Source of the DNA: Sunxiuqinia dokdonensis
GTDB lineage: Bacteria; Bacteroidota; Bacteroidia; Bacteroidales; Prolixibacteraceae
Assembly (NCBI RefSeq): GCF_001270965.1
Contig: NZ_LGIA01000147.1
Location: 1 to 45,376, forward strand
Reading direction: 5' to 3'
Length of the DNA: 45,376 nucleotides
Below are positions 17,406 to 25,392 of this stretch, in pieces. Every line of letters begins with the position of its first letter. The stretch's first letter is position 1. A program made the translations under genes and the position numbers. The notes beneath the pieces were generated by a model. That model worked only from the letters and a program-made list of their open reading frames with translations, was not told the DNA's origin and searched no databases.

Positions 17406-17484
17406 ACTCCTTGATCCACCCTGCCGCGGCAAGTCGCGACCTCTACACGTAGGGAGGGCCGGGGAGGGTGCAAAAAAGCCAGAG
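17316..17484 (+). repeat. Direct repeat copy B: DUF559 3' end plus palindromic tail
   Basis: This is the partner of copy A. It includes the last 30 codons of the intact DUF559 gene and a GC-rich tail to 17484 (shared end GCAAAAAAGCCAGAG). Its palindromes are eroded: two bases are lost from one arm of the second hairpin and the outer stem is reduced to CACCCT/AGGGTG. Confidence 0.88.
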
Positions 17485-17545
17485 GAACCAGATTATTTGT
17501 TTCGTCCCTAAGCGACTTATCGGGCAAGGAACGGTCCCGGTCTAA

Positions 17546-19966
17546 CTAGTTTGATTTTTTTGATTGGTCGAGCTCAAACTCTTTGCAGCTGCGTTCTTCA
17601 AATTTGTAGGTTTTCCCCTGAATTCCAATTTCAACAGGTGGCGCCCAGCCTTTTTCAAACTCAATTTTTACCTTTTTGTGATTGATGTATAGTCTGAACC
17701 AATGGCTTCGGAAACGGATACTTAAAACAATGTTTTCAATGTTTTCGGGTAGGCGTGGGTTGAGCCACAACACATCGTCTCGAATTTGCAGTCCCGTGTA
17801 GCAGCGTTGAATCAAATCGACTGTTCCGGCCATGGCGCCCAGGTGAATGCCTTCGGGCGTGGTTCCCCCCTGAACATCTTTGAAGTCGCTCATGAGCGCC
17901 TGCTTGAAGTTTTTCCAGGAATTGCTTCGGTTTAGACGGGCGTAAATCCACGAGTGAACCACTTTACTCAAGGTTGATCCGTGCGACGTGCGTTGCTGAT
18001 AGTAGCGGATGTTTTTCGCAATATCGGTTTGAATATTGAAGGAGTAGCCCAGCTGGCCGAATATTTCTTTGATTTCATGCGAAGTGAGTAAGAAAAAGAT
18101 CATCAACACATCGGCCTGTTTACTGGCTTTATAGCGGTTGGGGGTGTCGCCCTCGCTTTCCAGAATCCGGTCGAGCCGCATGACCTCGCCGTGTTCACGC
18201 TTATAGCGCTCCCAGTCAAATTCTTTCAATTTTTCATAGCCCTCAAATTGGCTGATGATGTTGTCGTCATGAAATGGAATATACATTTTATGGGTCATCT
18301 CTTCCCATTTTTTCACATGTTCATCCTTCAATCCAACGGCTTGCATGATTTGTTTTTGCTGGTTGCCATCAAACAAGGCCAAAACGTCCAATGCTCGTTG
18401 AATAACCCACACGGTCATGAAATTGGTGTAAGCGTTGTTGTTTAAGCCCAGTTCGTCCGAGTCGGGATATTTGGTGTGGTATTCATCGGGTCCCATCACC
18501 CCATTGATCACAAAGCGTGATTTTTTGCGGTCGAACTGTGCGATGCTTGACCAAAACAAGGCGACCGATAAGATTAGTTCAGCTCCATAGTATGAAAGAA
18601 ATTCCATGTCTTTTGTGGCTTGGTAATAGTGCCAGACATTGTACACGATGGTGTGGTTAATGTGCCGCTGCTGGTGGCTGTTGTCGGGAATCCAATTGCC
18701 GGACTCCGGGTTGAGGTGAATCTTTTGACTCTCTTCGCGTCCGTCGCTGCCGCTTTGCCAGGGAAACATGGCGCCTTCAAAGCCTTCGTCCCTGGCAGCC
18801 TGACGGGCTTCACCCAATCGCCGGAAACGGTACATGAGCAGGCTGCGGGCCACATGGGGCAAATGCAAAATGAGGAAGGGCATGATGTACATTTCGTCCC
18901 AGAAAATATGTCCGCGGTAAGCCTCGCCGTGCCAGCCTCGTGAAGGAACGCCAATGTCGATATTGACTGTATGACTGGACACGGTTTGCAAAATATGAAA
19001 GGTGTGTAAACGCAAAATGGTTTGGTCTTCGCTTTGATCATTGAGCCGAATTTTGGTATCAATTCGATTCCACAGGTTTTCCCAGGATGACTCGTGCTTT
19101 TGCAGTAAGCGGTTGAATCCGGGTAATTTTTCAATGCTGGTTTTGGCCTGGTAAAGTGGTTCGCTAATCGCCACATCTTTTGAGGTGTAGAGCGTCATGA
19201 TTTTTTCGATGCGGACCGGCTGAAGCTTCTGAACTTCAAGTTCCAGCTCATGGATCGCTTTTCCTTTTTCTGACTTAAAATTTGCCCTGGGTTTTTGTTT
19301 CTTATCATCTATAAACAGTTCGGTGCGGGCAGCCAGTGCCATTTTAATGTGCGATTGGTTGCTTTCGGCTGCCAGACTGATGATATGTTCGCCGAGGCAA
19401 TTCGTAGAGATCAGGTTCAGGTGTTCGTTGTTCAAATCGCTGTACCGGGCTACATTGTTATTCTTGATATCACCATCAAGTGCGGACACGACATGCAGTG
19501 TTCCCGACCAATTCTCGGGAACAATATCCCATGAGATACCAATCACATGGCAGTTGTTCATGCTGACAAATCGTTTGGCAATCAAACTGGTCTCATTTCC
19601 CTGTTCATCTGAAAACTTGACTTTGCGGATTAAAAGGCCCGATTTTAAGTCCAACTCATGCTGAAATTCATGAATTGTGACCTGGTCGATGTGAAACGGT
19701 TTTCCTTGATTGATTCGGAACGTTAAAGGCAACGGATTAGGCCAGTTCACCAAATCCTCATTTTCAATGTCTTTTCCGGCAATATTTGTTGTAAGCCGGT
19801 TGAATCCACCGGCCAGATAGGTTCCCGGATAATGAGTCGCATTGTCGCTGGTTTCTTCAAAGGCACCGCGCAGGGCAATGTAGCCATTTCCAAGCGTTAG
19901 CAAGGCCTCGCGTTTGGCTTGTTCTTCGGCATCGTAGCTGTGGTAAGTTATTTTCCAGTTATCCAT
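17546..19966 (-). CDS. GH65 family disaccharide phosphorylase (trehalose/maltose/kojibiose type)
   Basis: This cytoplasmic 806-residue enzyme would split an alpha-glucosyl disaccharide with phosphate, releasing beta-glucose-1-phosphate. The N-terminal beta-sandwich begins LLTLGNGYIALRGAFEETSD. The (alpha/alpha)6 barrel has FWDEMYIMPFLI, AMFPWQSGSDGREESQK and the general-acid motif GVMGPDEYH (Glu495), then HGSTLSKVVHSW and a small C-terminal sheet. Length matches bacterial GH65 phosphorylases. The substrate is not fixed by the sequence. The gene immediately upstream encodes a beta-phosphoglucomutase-like HAD fused to a trehalose-6-phosphate phosphatase, which favours trehalose or trehalose-6-phosphate and suits beta-glucose-1-phosphate as product. 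It is the last gene of the minus-strand operon, 30 bases after its partner. That gap holds an 8-G run (19986-19993). Confidence 0.9.
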   Translation of the reverse strand: MDNWKITYHSYDAEEQAKREALLTLGNGYIALRGAFEETSDNATHYPGTYLAGGFNRLTTNIAGKDIENEDLVNWPNPLPLTFRINQGKPFHIDQVTIHEFQHELDLKSGLLIRKVKFSDEQGNETSLIAKRFVSMNNCHVIGISWDIVPENWSGTLHVVSALDGDIKNNNVARYSDLNNEHLNLISTNCLGEHIISLAAESNQSHIKMALAARTELFIDDKKQKPRANFKSEKGKAIHELELEVQKLQPVRIEKIMTLYTSKDVAISEPLYQAKTSIEKLPGFNRLLQKHESSWENLWNRIDTKIRLNDQSEDQTILRLHTFHILQTVSSHTVNIDIGVPSRGWHGEAYRGHIFWDEMYIMPFLILHLPHVARSLLMYRFRRLGEARQAARDEGFEGAMFPWQSGSDGREESQKIHLNPESGNWIPDNSHQQRHINHTIVYNVWHYYQATKDMEFLSYYGAELILSVALFWSSIAQFDRKKSRFVINGVMGPDEYHTKYPDSDELGLNNNAYTNFMTVWVIQRALDVLALFDGNQQKQIMQAVGLKDEHVKKWEEMTHKMYIPFHDDNIISQFEGYEKLKEFDWERYKREHGEVMRLDRILESEGDTPNRYKASKQADVLMIFFLLTSHEIKEIFGQLGYSFNIQTDIAKNIRYYQQRTSHGSTLSKVVHSWIYARLNRSNSWKNFKQALMSDFKDVQGGTTPEGIHLGAMAGTVDLIQRCYTGLQIRDDVLWLNPRLPENIENIVLSIRFRSHWFRLYINHKKVKIEFEKGWAPPVEIGIQGKTYKFEERSCKEFELDQSKKSN

Positions 19967-19996
19967 AAATCAGTTTTTCAGTTTCGGGGGGGGCAT

Positions 19997-21535
19997 TTAT
20001 GACTGCTGAAGAAGTTGGTTCAGAAACTGTTCTAACTCATCAACATCCTTCAGTCTGAAATGAGCAACGGTGGGTTGATCATGTTTGCCAACCAAAATGC
20101 TGACACCGTCATCAATGATGTCCCGGAAGGCGTCTTCATCCGTCACATCGTCACCAAAGTAAACAGGTATTGTGTTGTCAACGGATAAGTTGAGCTTATC
20201 CAGCAGCCAGTACACTGCTTTTCCCTTGTGCCAGTCGATGGCCGGCTTGATTTCCAAAATGCGTTTTCCGGTTCCCAGTTTCAAATTCTCGTGTGCATCA
20301 ACCACTTGTTGCACCTTGTTTTTGATGGTGTCTACATTCGGCTCGTCTACATTGCGGTAGTGCACGGCGATGGCAAACTTTTTCCGATCGATTTTGCATC
20401 CGGGAATTGTTCCGGCCAGTTCGTTTTGAAGTTGTTGTTCCAGTTGATCCAGGAGTGGAAGAACGGCCTGTGCTTCTTTCTGTTCGAGATATAAATTGTC
20501 TGGTCCTTCGATGTGGTAGCCGTGGCTTCCGGCATAAATCAATGTGTCGAGTTTGACGAGCTGCTGAATATCGCGCAGATCGCGGCCACTAACGACAGCA
20601 ACCGGATATTTTTCAGCAAGCTGAACAATGGTCTGGCGCATGTTTTCGCCCAAAACGGCATCTTCGGGTTGCGATACGATTGGGGTCAGTGTACCATCAT
20701 AATCGAAAAACAGGGCCGGTTTCCTTTTCTGAAATTGCTTGAAGATGTGTTCTTTTTCGTCGAGCGCAGAAGGTAGTTCTTCGTAAAATGAAGCTTCTTT
20801 TTCCGTCTTGCTGCTGATACTTATTTCCTCGAAGTTGCTCATGACCCAATGGGCACCATGACGCAGCATATCTGCTTTGCCGCCACTTCGCTTTACTCCG
20901 ACCACAAATTGAAAACCGCCTGTTTGTCCGGCTTTTACGCCTGCTTCCGCATCTTCGAACACGATGGTTTTACTGATGGAAGATTTGAGCCTGTTGGCTG
21001 CTTCAATAAAAATATCAGGCTCCGGTTTCCCTTTCAGTCCAAGTTCTTCAGAAACCTGACCATCCACACGAGTGTCAAATAAGTTCAAAACGCCTGCTTT
21101 TTCAAGAATTAGCCGGGCGTTTTTGCTGGAGGAAATCACGCCGATTTTTAGCCCCTTGGCTTTCCATTCCTCTATTTGTGCGATGGTATCCGGGTAAACA
21201 TCGGCACCTTCTGCTTCAATGATTTCTAAAAAATGAGCATTCTTTTTGTTACCCAATCCACAAATGGTTTCCTGATCTGGCGAATCTGACGGTTTGCCGT
21301 AGGGCACTTCAATCCCTCTTGATTTTAAGAAACTTGCCACGCCATCGTAGCGGGGCTTGCCATCCACATAACTCAGGTAATCGTTGTGGCTAAACGATTT
21401 AAAATCCTTTCTTTTTGAGTTTAGAAAAGCGTCAAATACCTGTTTCCATGCTTTTTCGTGCTGCCGCGCTGTTTGGGTGATTACACCATCCATGTCAAAA
21501 ATGGCTGCTTCAATTCCTTCAATATTCAGTTTCAT
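19997..21535 (-). CDS. Fusion of beta-phosphoglucomutase-like HAD and trehalose-6-phosphate phosphatase
   Basis: This is a two-domain cytoplasmic protein of 512 residues. Residues 1 to about 235 form a HAD-superfamily phosphatase/mutase of the beta-phosphoglucomutase group: AAIFDMDGVITQT (Asp14, Asp16), IGVISSSKNA, KPEPDIF and VFEDAEAGV. Residues about 270-512 form an OtsB-type trehalose-6-phosphate phosphatase: FFDYDGTLTPI (Asp278, Asp280), AVVSGRDLRDIQQL, GSHGYHIEGP, LEIKPAIDWHKGKAV and YFGDDVTDEDAF. The first domain could convert beta-glucose-1-phosphate from the neighbouring GH65 enzyme to glucose-6-phosphate; the second would make trehalose from trehalose-6-phosphate. Its start overlaps the aconitase stop (ATGA), so translation is probably coupled. 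No trehalose-6-phosphate synthase is in the window. Confidence 0.9.
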   Translation of the reverse strand: MKLNIEGIEAAIFDMDGVITQTARQHEKAWKQVFDAFLNSKRKDFKSFSHNDYLSYVDGKPRYDGVASFLKSRGIEVPYGKPSDSPDQETICGLGNKKNAHFLEIIEAEGADVYPDTIAQIEEWKAKGLKIGVISSSKNARLILEKAGVLNLFDTRVDGQVSEELGLKGKPEPDIFIEAANRLKSSISKTIVFEDAEAGVKAGQTGGFQFVVGVKRSGGKADMLRHGAHWVMSNFEEISISSKTEKEASFYEELPSALDEKEHIFKQFQKRKPALFFDYDGTLTPIVSQPEDAVLGENMRQTIVQLAEKYPVAVVSGRDLRDIQQLVKLDTLIYAGSHGYHIEGPDNLYLEQKEAQAVLPLLDQLEQQLQNELAGTIPGCKIDRKKFAIAVHYRNVDEPNVDTIKNKVQQVVDAHENLKLGTGKRILEIKPAIDWHKGKAVYWLLDKLNLSVDNTIPVYFGDDVTDEDAFRDIIDDGVSILVGKHDQPTVAHFRLKDVDELEQFLNQLLQQS

Positions 21536-23481
21536 TTGCTGTTTTTTAAATAGTTGATGAGTCCGCCGGCCAAAAGAATTTTCCGTTGCCGTTTGCTTAA
21601 GGGGCAGACCAGTTTAATACCTTGTTGTGTGGCCTTGTTGTATGCCGTAATGGTTTTTCCCTGTTCGATAGACGAAATGACATCGTTGAAGACCAGGATG
21701 TTGTTTGTTTCCAGATGGTTCAGGTTCTCAGGATTTTCAAACACAAAAGGGATAATGCCGAAGTTGACCAGGTTTTGAAAGGCAATACGTGCGTAACTTT
21801 TGGCAATTACGGCTTTTTGTCCCAGGTAGCGGGGGGCAATGGCCGCATGTTCGCGGCTCGAACCCTGGGCATAGTTTTCACCTGCGACAACCAGGTGGCC
21901 ACCCAAAGCATCGCGGGCTTTGAGTGCAGCCTGATGGAACGAAGGGTGGAGCGCTTCATAAGCGAACTGACTAATCGCCTCGATATTGCTTCGAAGCGGC
22001 AGTACTTCGGCTCCTGCTTTCAGGATCTCATCGGTCGAAATGTTGTCGCCCATTTTTAGGATGATGGGGGCTTCGAAGGTATTTTCAATTGGTGTGAAAT
22101 CCGGTAAGGAGGTGATGTTTGGCCCTTTTTTCAGCTCAACATCCCGGCCGCTTTCGTTGGGCTCAATTAACATCATTTTATTGACCGATGCTTGTTCGGG
22201 CTCAATGTATTTGGGGTAGGCGGCTTTCTTTCCATAGTCCAGCGGATCTGTAATCACCCCGTGGAGGGCAGATACGGCAGCCGTTTCGGGACTGCATAAG
22301 TACACTTGGTCGTCGGCTGTTCCCGACCGGCCCGGAAAGTTTCGGGGCATGGTACGCAGGCTGATGGTGTTGGATGCGGGTGCCTGTCCCATGCCAATGC
22401 ATCCCATGCATCCGGTTTGGTGGTAGCGGGCGCCTGCTTTAATTAATTCATTTAGGGCACCGAGTTTTCCCAGATCTTCAATTTTTTGCCGCGAAGAAGG
22501 GTTGACGTCCAGAGAAACGTCAGCGGGAACAACCTGCCCTTTTACAATTTCACTAACCATCCAAAAGTCGCGCAAGCCGGGGTTGGCTGATGAGCCAATC
22601 ACAACCTGCGAAATCGGTTTTCCGGCTACTTCGCTCACCGGAACTACTTTGTCGGGGCTGCCTGGTTTGGCAATCAGGGGCACCAGTTCATCGAGCCGGA
22701 TGTGTTCGTAGTGATCGTATGACGCACCTTCGTCGGCTTTAATTTCGGTCCAGTCATCTTCGCGGCCTTCTTGTTTCAGGAAAGCCCGGGTCACTTCATC
22801 CGACGGGAAAACGGTGGTTGTTGCTCCCAATTCGGCACCCATATTGGCAATGACGTGCCGATCCCAGGCGCTGAGCTGTTTCAGTCCTTCGCCAAAATAT
22901 TCAACAATATAGCCGACACCTCCTTTTACATCGTAGCGGCGTAACATTTCCAGAATAATGTCTTTTGCACTTAGCCAGTCGGGCAGCCTGCCGGTCAGTT
23001 CAACGCCCATAACTTTGGGCATATTGATGTAGTAGGGCTGCCCCGCTGCGGCAGTGGTGATGTCCAAGCCTCCAGAGCCCATGGACAGCATGCCGAGGCT
23101 ACCAGCCGAGCAGGTGTGGCTGTCCGATCCGATCATCAGCTTGCCCGGCTTGCCAAAGCGCTCCATATGCACCACATGGCTGATTCCATTTCCCGGACGG
23201 CTATACCAGTACCCGTATTTTTGGGCGGCTGACTGCAGGAAAGCATGATCATCAGCATTTTTGAAATCAGCCTGTAGTAAGTTGTGATCTACATACTGAA
23301 CAGCCACTTCCACCTGCACGTGATCCAGCCCAAGCTTTTCAAGCTCAAGCATGATTAGTGTCCCGGTAGCGTCCTGCTGCAAAAGATGATCAACTTTCAA
23401 GGCGATTTCGCAGTCAGGCTCCATTGAACCTTCCACCAGGTGATTTTTTATCAGCTTTTGTGTGACATTTAATTTTTTCAT
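21532..23481 (-). CDS. Aconitate hydratase, single-chain Aquifex-type
   Basis: This TCA-cycle enzyme isomerises citrate to isocitrate using a [4Fe-4S] cluster. Its 649 residues fit the shorter Aquifex-type aconitases rather than the 750-900-residue AcnA/AcnB forms. Cluster ligands are visible as the Cys in GSDSHTCSAGSLGM and the pair in GCMGCIGMGQAP. The swivel domain contains GDNISTDEILKAG and the substrate-loop motif AGENYAQGSSREHAAIAPRY. It starts at ATG 23481 (MKKLNVTQKLIKNHL), 102 bases after the NDH-2 gene on the same strand, and overlaps the HAD-phosphatase gene by four bases. A homoaconitase or 3-isopropylmalate dehydratase role is less likely, because both catalytic and swivel domains are in one chain of the aconitase pattern. 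Confidence 0.92.
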   Translation of the reverse strand: MKKLNVTQKLIKNHLVEGSMEPDCEIALKVDHLLQQDATGTLIMLELEKLGLDHVQVEVAVQYVDHNLLQADFKNADDHAFLQSAAQKYGYWYSRPGNGISHVVHMERFGKPGKLMIGSDSHTCSAGSLGMLSMGSGGLDITTAAAGQPYYINMPKVMGVELTGRLPDWLSAKDIILEMLRRYDVKGGVGYIVEYFGEGLKQLSAWDRHVIANMGAELGATTTVFPSDEVTRAFLKQEGREDDWTEIKADEGASYDHYEHIRLDELVPLIAKPGSPDKVVPVSEVAGKPISQVVIGSSANPGLRDFWMVSEIVKGQVVPADVSLDVNPSSRQKIEDLGKLGALNELIKAGARYHQTGCMGCIGMGQAPASNTISLRTMPRNFPGRSGTADDQVYLCSPETAAVSALHGVITDPLDYGKKAAYPKYIEPEQASVNKMMLIEPNESGRDVELKKGPNITSLPDFTPIENTFEAPIILKMGDNISTDEILKAGAEVLPLRSNIEAISQFAYEALHPSFHQAALKARDALGGHLVVAGENYAQGSSREHAAIAPRYLGQKAVIAKSYARIAFQNLVNFGIIPFVFENPENLNHLETNNILVFNDVISSIEQGKTITAYNKATQQGIKLVCPLSKRQRKILLAGGLINYLKNSK

Positions 23482-23583
23482 GACGTGTTATACTTTTAAT
23501 TGCTTTGCATCTTTTGTTATTAATCTTTCACTTTTTGCGCTTGCAAATGCTCCATTCTTAGAAACAGGAGCGGACAGATCGTA

Positions 23584-24954
23584 TTATTCTTGCGTCTCCT
23601 TCATTGCTTCGATCATTTCGCGGCTAACTGCGTCGTTTTCTTTGGTTGACGGACGAAGGATAAGCCGAATTCCACGATCATAGGTAAAGTAGTTCCATGA
23701 CCAGTTGGCAAATACCACGGCTTTGTTCCGAAAGCCGATCAGAAAGAGCAAGTGTACCACCATCCAGATGAACCAACCCAGGGCACCACTGAAATTGAGG
23801 TCGCCGGGAAAATCCGCTACCGCTTTATTCCGGCCAATGGTTGCCAAAACGCCTTTGTTTTTGTAGTGAAAAGGCTTCATGGTTTGAGCTTGATGCAGCC
23901 TGTTCAGGTTTTTGCCCAGTTGCCGGCCTTGTTGTATCGCCGCCTGTGCCAGGCCAGGGAGCCCTTTGGGGTAGTCTGGATGCAGCATGTGGGCAACGTC
24001 GCCGATGGCGAAAAGGTTTTCATAGACTTGTTTTTGCTCTTGATCTTTAAAAACACGATTGATTTCATCAACGACCAATTTGCCTTTTAGAATGCTTTTC
24101 TTGCCAAATCCATCAATTAAATTTCCTTTCACACCAGCAGCCCAAATTAACGTTCCGGCATGGATTGTTGTGCCATTATCCAGTTTTACAACTTCGCCAT
24201 CATAATCGTCAGTCATGCAGTTTAACACGATATGAACCCCCATTTTTTCAAGGTATTTTTTTGCCTTTTTCCCCGACTTTTCTGACATGGATGGCAAGAT
24301 ACGATCCAGTCCTTCAATTAGGTGGATCTCCATTTTGCTGAAATCCAGTCCGGAGTAGTCTTTGGGCAATACCTTGTTTTTTAGTTCGGCTAACGAACCA
24401 CAAACTTCGACCCCTGTAGGCCCGGCACCAACAATAACAAAGGTCATGAGCTTTTTCTTTTCCTTTTCACTGGTCATAATTTCGGCCTTTTCGAATTGCT
24501 GAAAAATATGACTGCGCAAATCCAGCGCATGGGTGATCTGTTTGAGGGGAAAAGCATGTTCTGCAATATTTCTATTACCGAAATAATTGATCTGGGCGCC
24601 TGTGGAAATGACCAGGTAGTCATAGTTTAGCACTCCTGCGGATGTTTTTACTGTTTTGGTATTCGGGTTAATTCGGTTCACCTTGAGCATCCGGAAGTGG
24701 GTGTCCGGCTTTCGATTAATCACTTTTCTTAACGGTCCTGCAATTGAATCTGGTTCAAGTCCAGCAGTTGCCACCTGATAGAGCAAGGGCTGAAATGTAT
24801 GGTAGTTGTACCGATCCAATAACACAATCTGAAAATAGTCAGAATTCAGATTCTTTAATAGTTGAACACCTCCAAAACCTCCGCCAATGATTACAATTCG
24901 GGATTTTTTTGTGTCTGGTATATTGATCGAAAACAGATGCTCTTGATTCGTCAT
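23584..24954 (-). CDS. ndh: Type II NADH dehydrogenase (NDH-2)
   Basis: This is a membrane-bound FAD enzyme that oxidises NADH and reduces quinone without pumping protons. Residues 15-45 hold the FAD-binding Rossmann motif (RIVIIGGGFGGVQLLKNL). TFQPLLYQVATAGLEPDSIA is a strong NDH-2 signature. The NADH-binding Rossmann motif is TFVIVGAGPTGVEVCGSLAE, followed by LIWAAGVKGN and NLFAIGDVAHMLH. The C-terminal LGWFIWMVVHLLFLIGFRN gives a membrane-associated hydrophobic segment. Its 456 residues are normal for the family. It is the first gene of the minus-strand group and divergent from the PDH operon, separated by 438 bases. Confidence 0.92.
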   Translation of the reverse strand: MTNQEHLFSINIPDTKKSRIVIIGGGFGGVQLLKNLNSDYFQIVLLDRYNYHTFQPLLYQVATAGLEPDSIAGPLRKVINRKPDTHFRMLKVNRINPNTKTVKTSAGVLNYDYLVISTGAQINYFGNRNIAEHAFPLKQITHALDLRSHIFQQFEKAEIMTSEKEKKKLMTFVIVGAGPTGVEVCGSLAELKNKVLPKDYSGLDFSKMEIHLIEGLDRILPSMSEKSGKKAKKYLEKMGVHIVLNCMTDDYDGEVVKLDNGTTIHAGTLIWAAGVKGNLIDGFGKKSILKGKLVVDEINRVFKDQEQKQVYENLFAIGDVAHMLHPDYPKGLPGLAQAAIQQGRQLGKNLNRLHQAQTMKPFHYKNKGVLATIGRNKAVADFPGDLNFSGALGWFIWMVVHLLFLIGFRNKAVVFANWSWNYFTYDRGIRLILRPSTKENDAVSREMIEAMKETQE

Positions 24955-25392
24955 TTCGTTAATTTTGTTTTAGAAGTGAAAAAACCGTTCCAGTTTTGGC
25001 CGTTGGCGGAAAGTGGTCAAATTTGGATGCGCTGAACTTGTGATGCTGTTATTTTTTGCAGGAAGACTCGAAGGGGATTGTGAGTGGGCACTGATCTGTT
25101 TTTCACCTAAAGACTTCGTTTTAGGAGTCATGAGGCAGCGTTACCGCTACTGCAGGATTATTGGTAAAGTCACTATTTTTGTGTAGAGTTATTACACGCT
25201 TTTTCTTGAAAATTCCACAATCACTTTGCATTCGATAGAATCTGGTTGGCCTTGATTTTCCAGCGAGTCCCAGCAGTTTCCTCGTTTTCAGTTGTGCCGT
25301 TGCTTTCATGCTGATTATGGTATAACAATTGCCATTTTTATCATAAAAAAGGAAATTGATTTCCGAATAATCAAAACAAAAAGAGAGCAGGT
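24955..25392. other. Divergent control region between ndh and the PDH operon
   Basis: This 438-base AT-rich gap must contain the promoters for both ndh (minus) and aceE (plus). A purine-rich GAGAGCAGG lies just before the aceE ATG. A 62-codon minus-strand frame (25309 to 25121, starts MKATAQLKTRKLLGL) is present but has no family resemblance and is probably chance. A short inverted repeat CCTAAA/TTTAGG lies near 25105-25125. No regulator site could be named. Confidence 0.4.

Noticed and set aside
19986-19993. Phase-variable G tract between HAD-phosphatase and GH65 genes
   Set aside because: The eight-G run lies in the 30-base gap, not in a reading frame, so slippage would not switch either protein off; an effect on spacing or translation is only speculative.
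25121-25309. Small minus-strand gene in the ndh-aceE gap
   Set aside because: The 62-codon frame has no family resemblance or clear ribosome-binding site, and it occupies the only space for the two divergent promoters.
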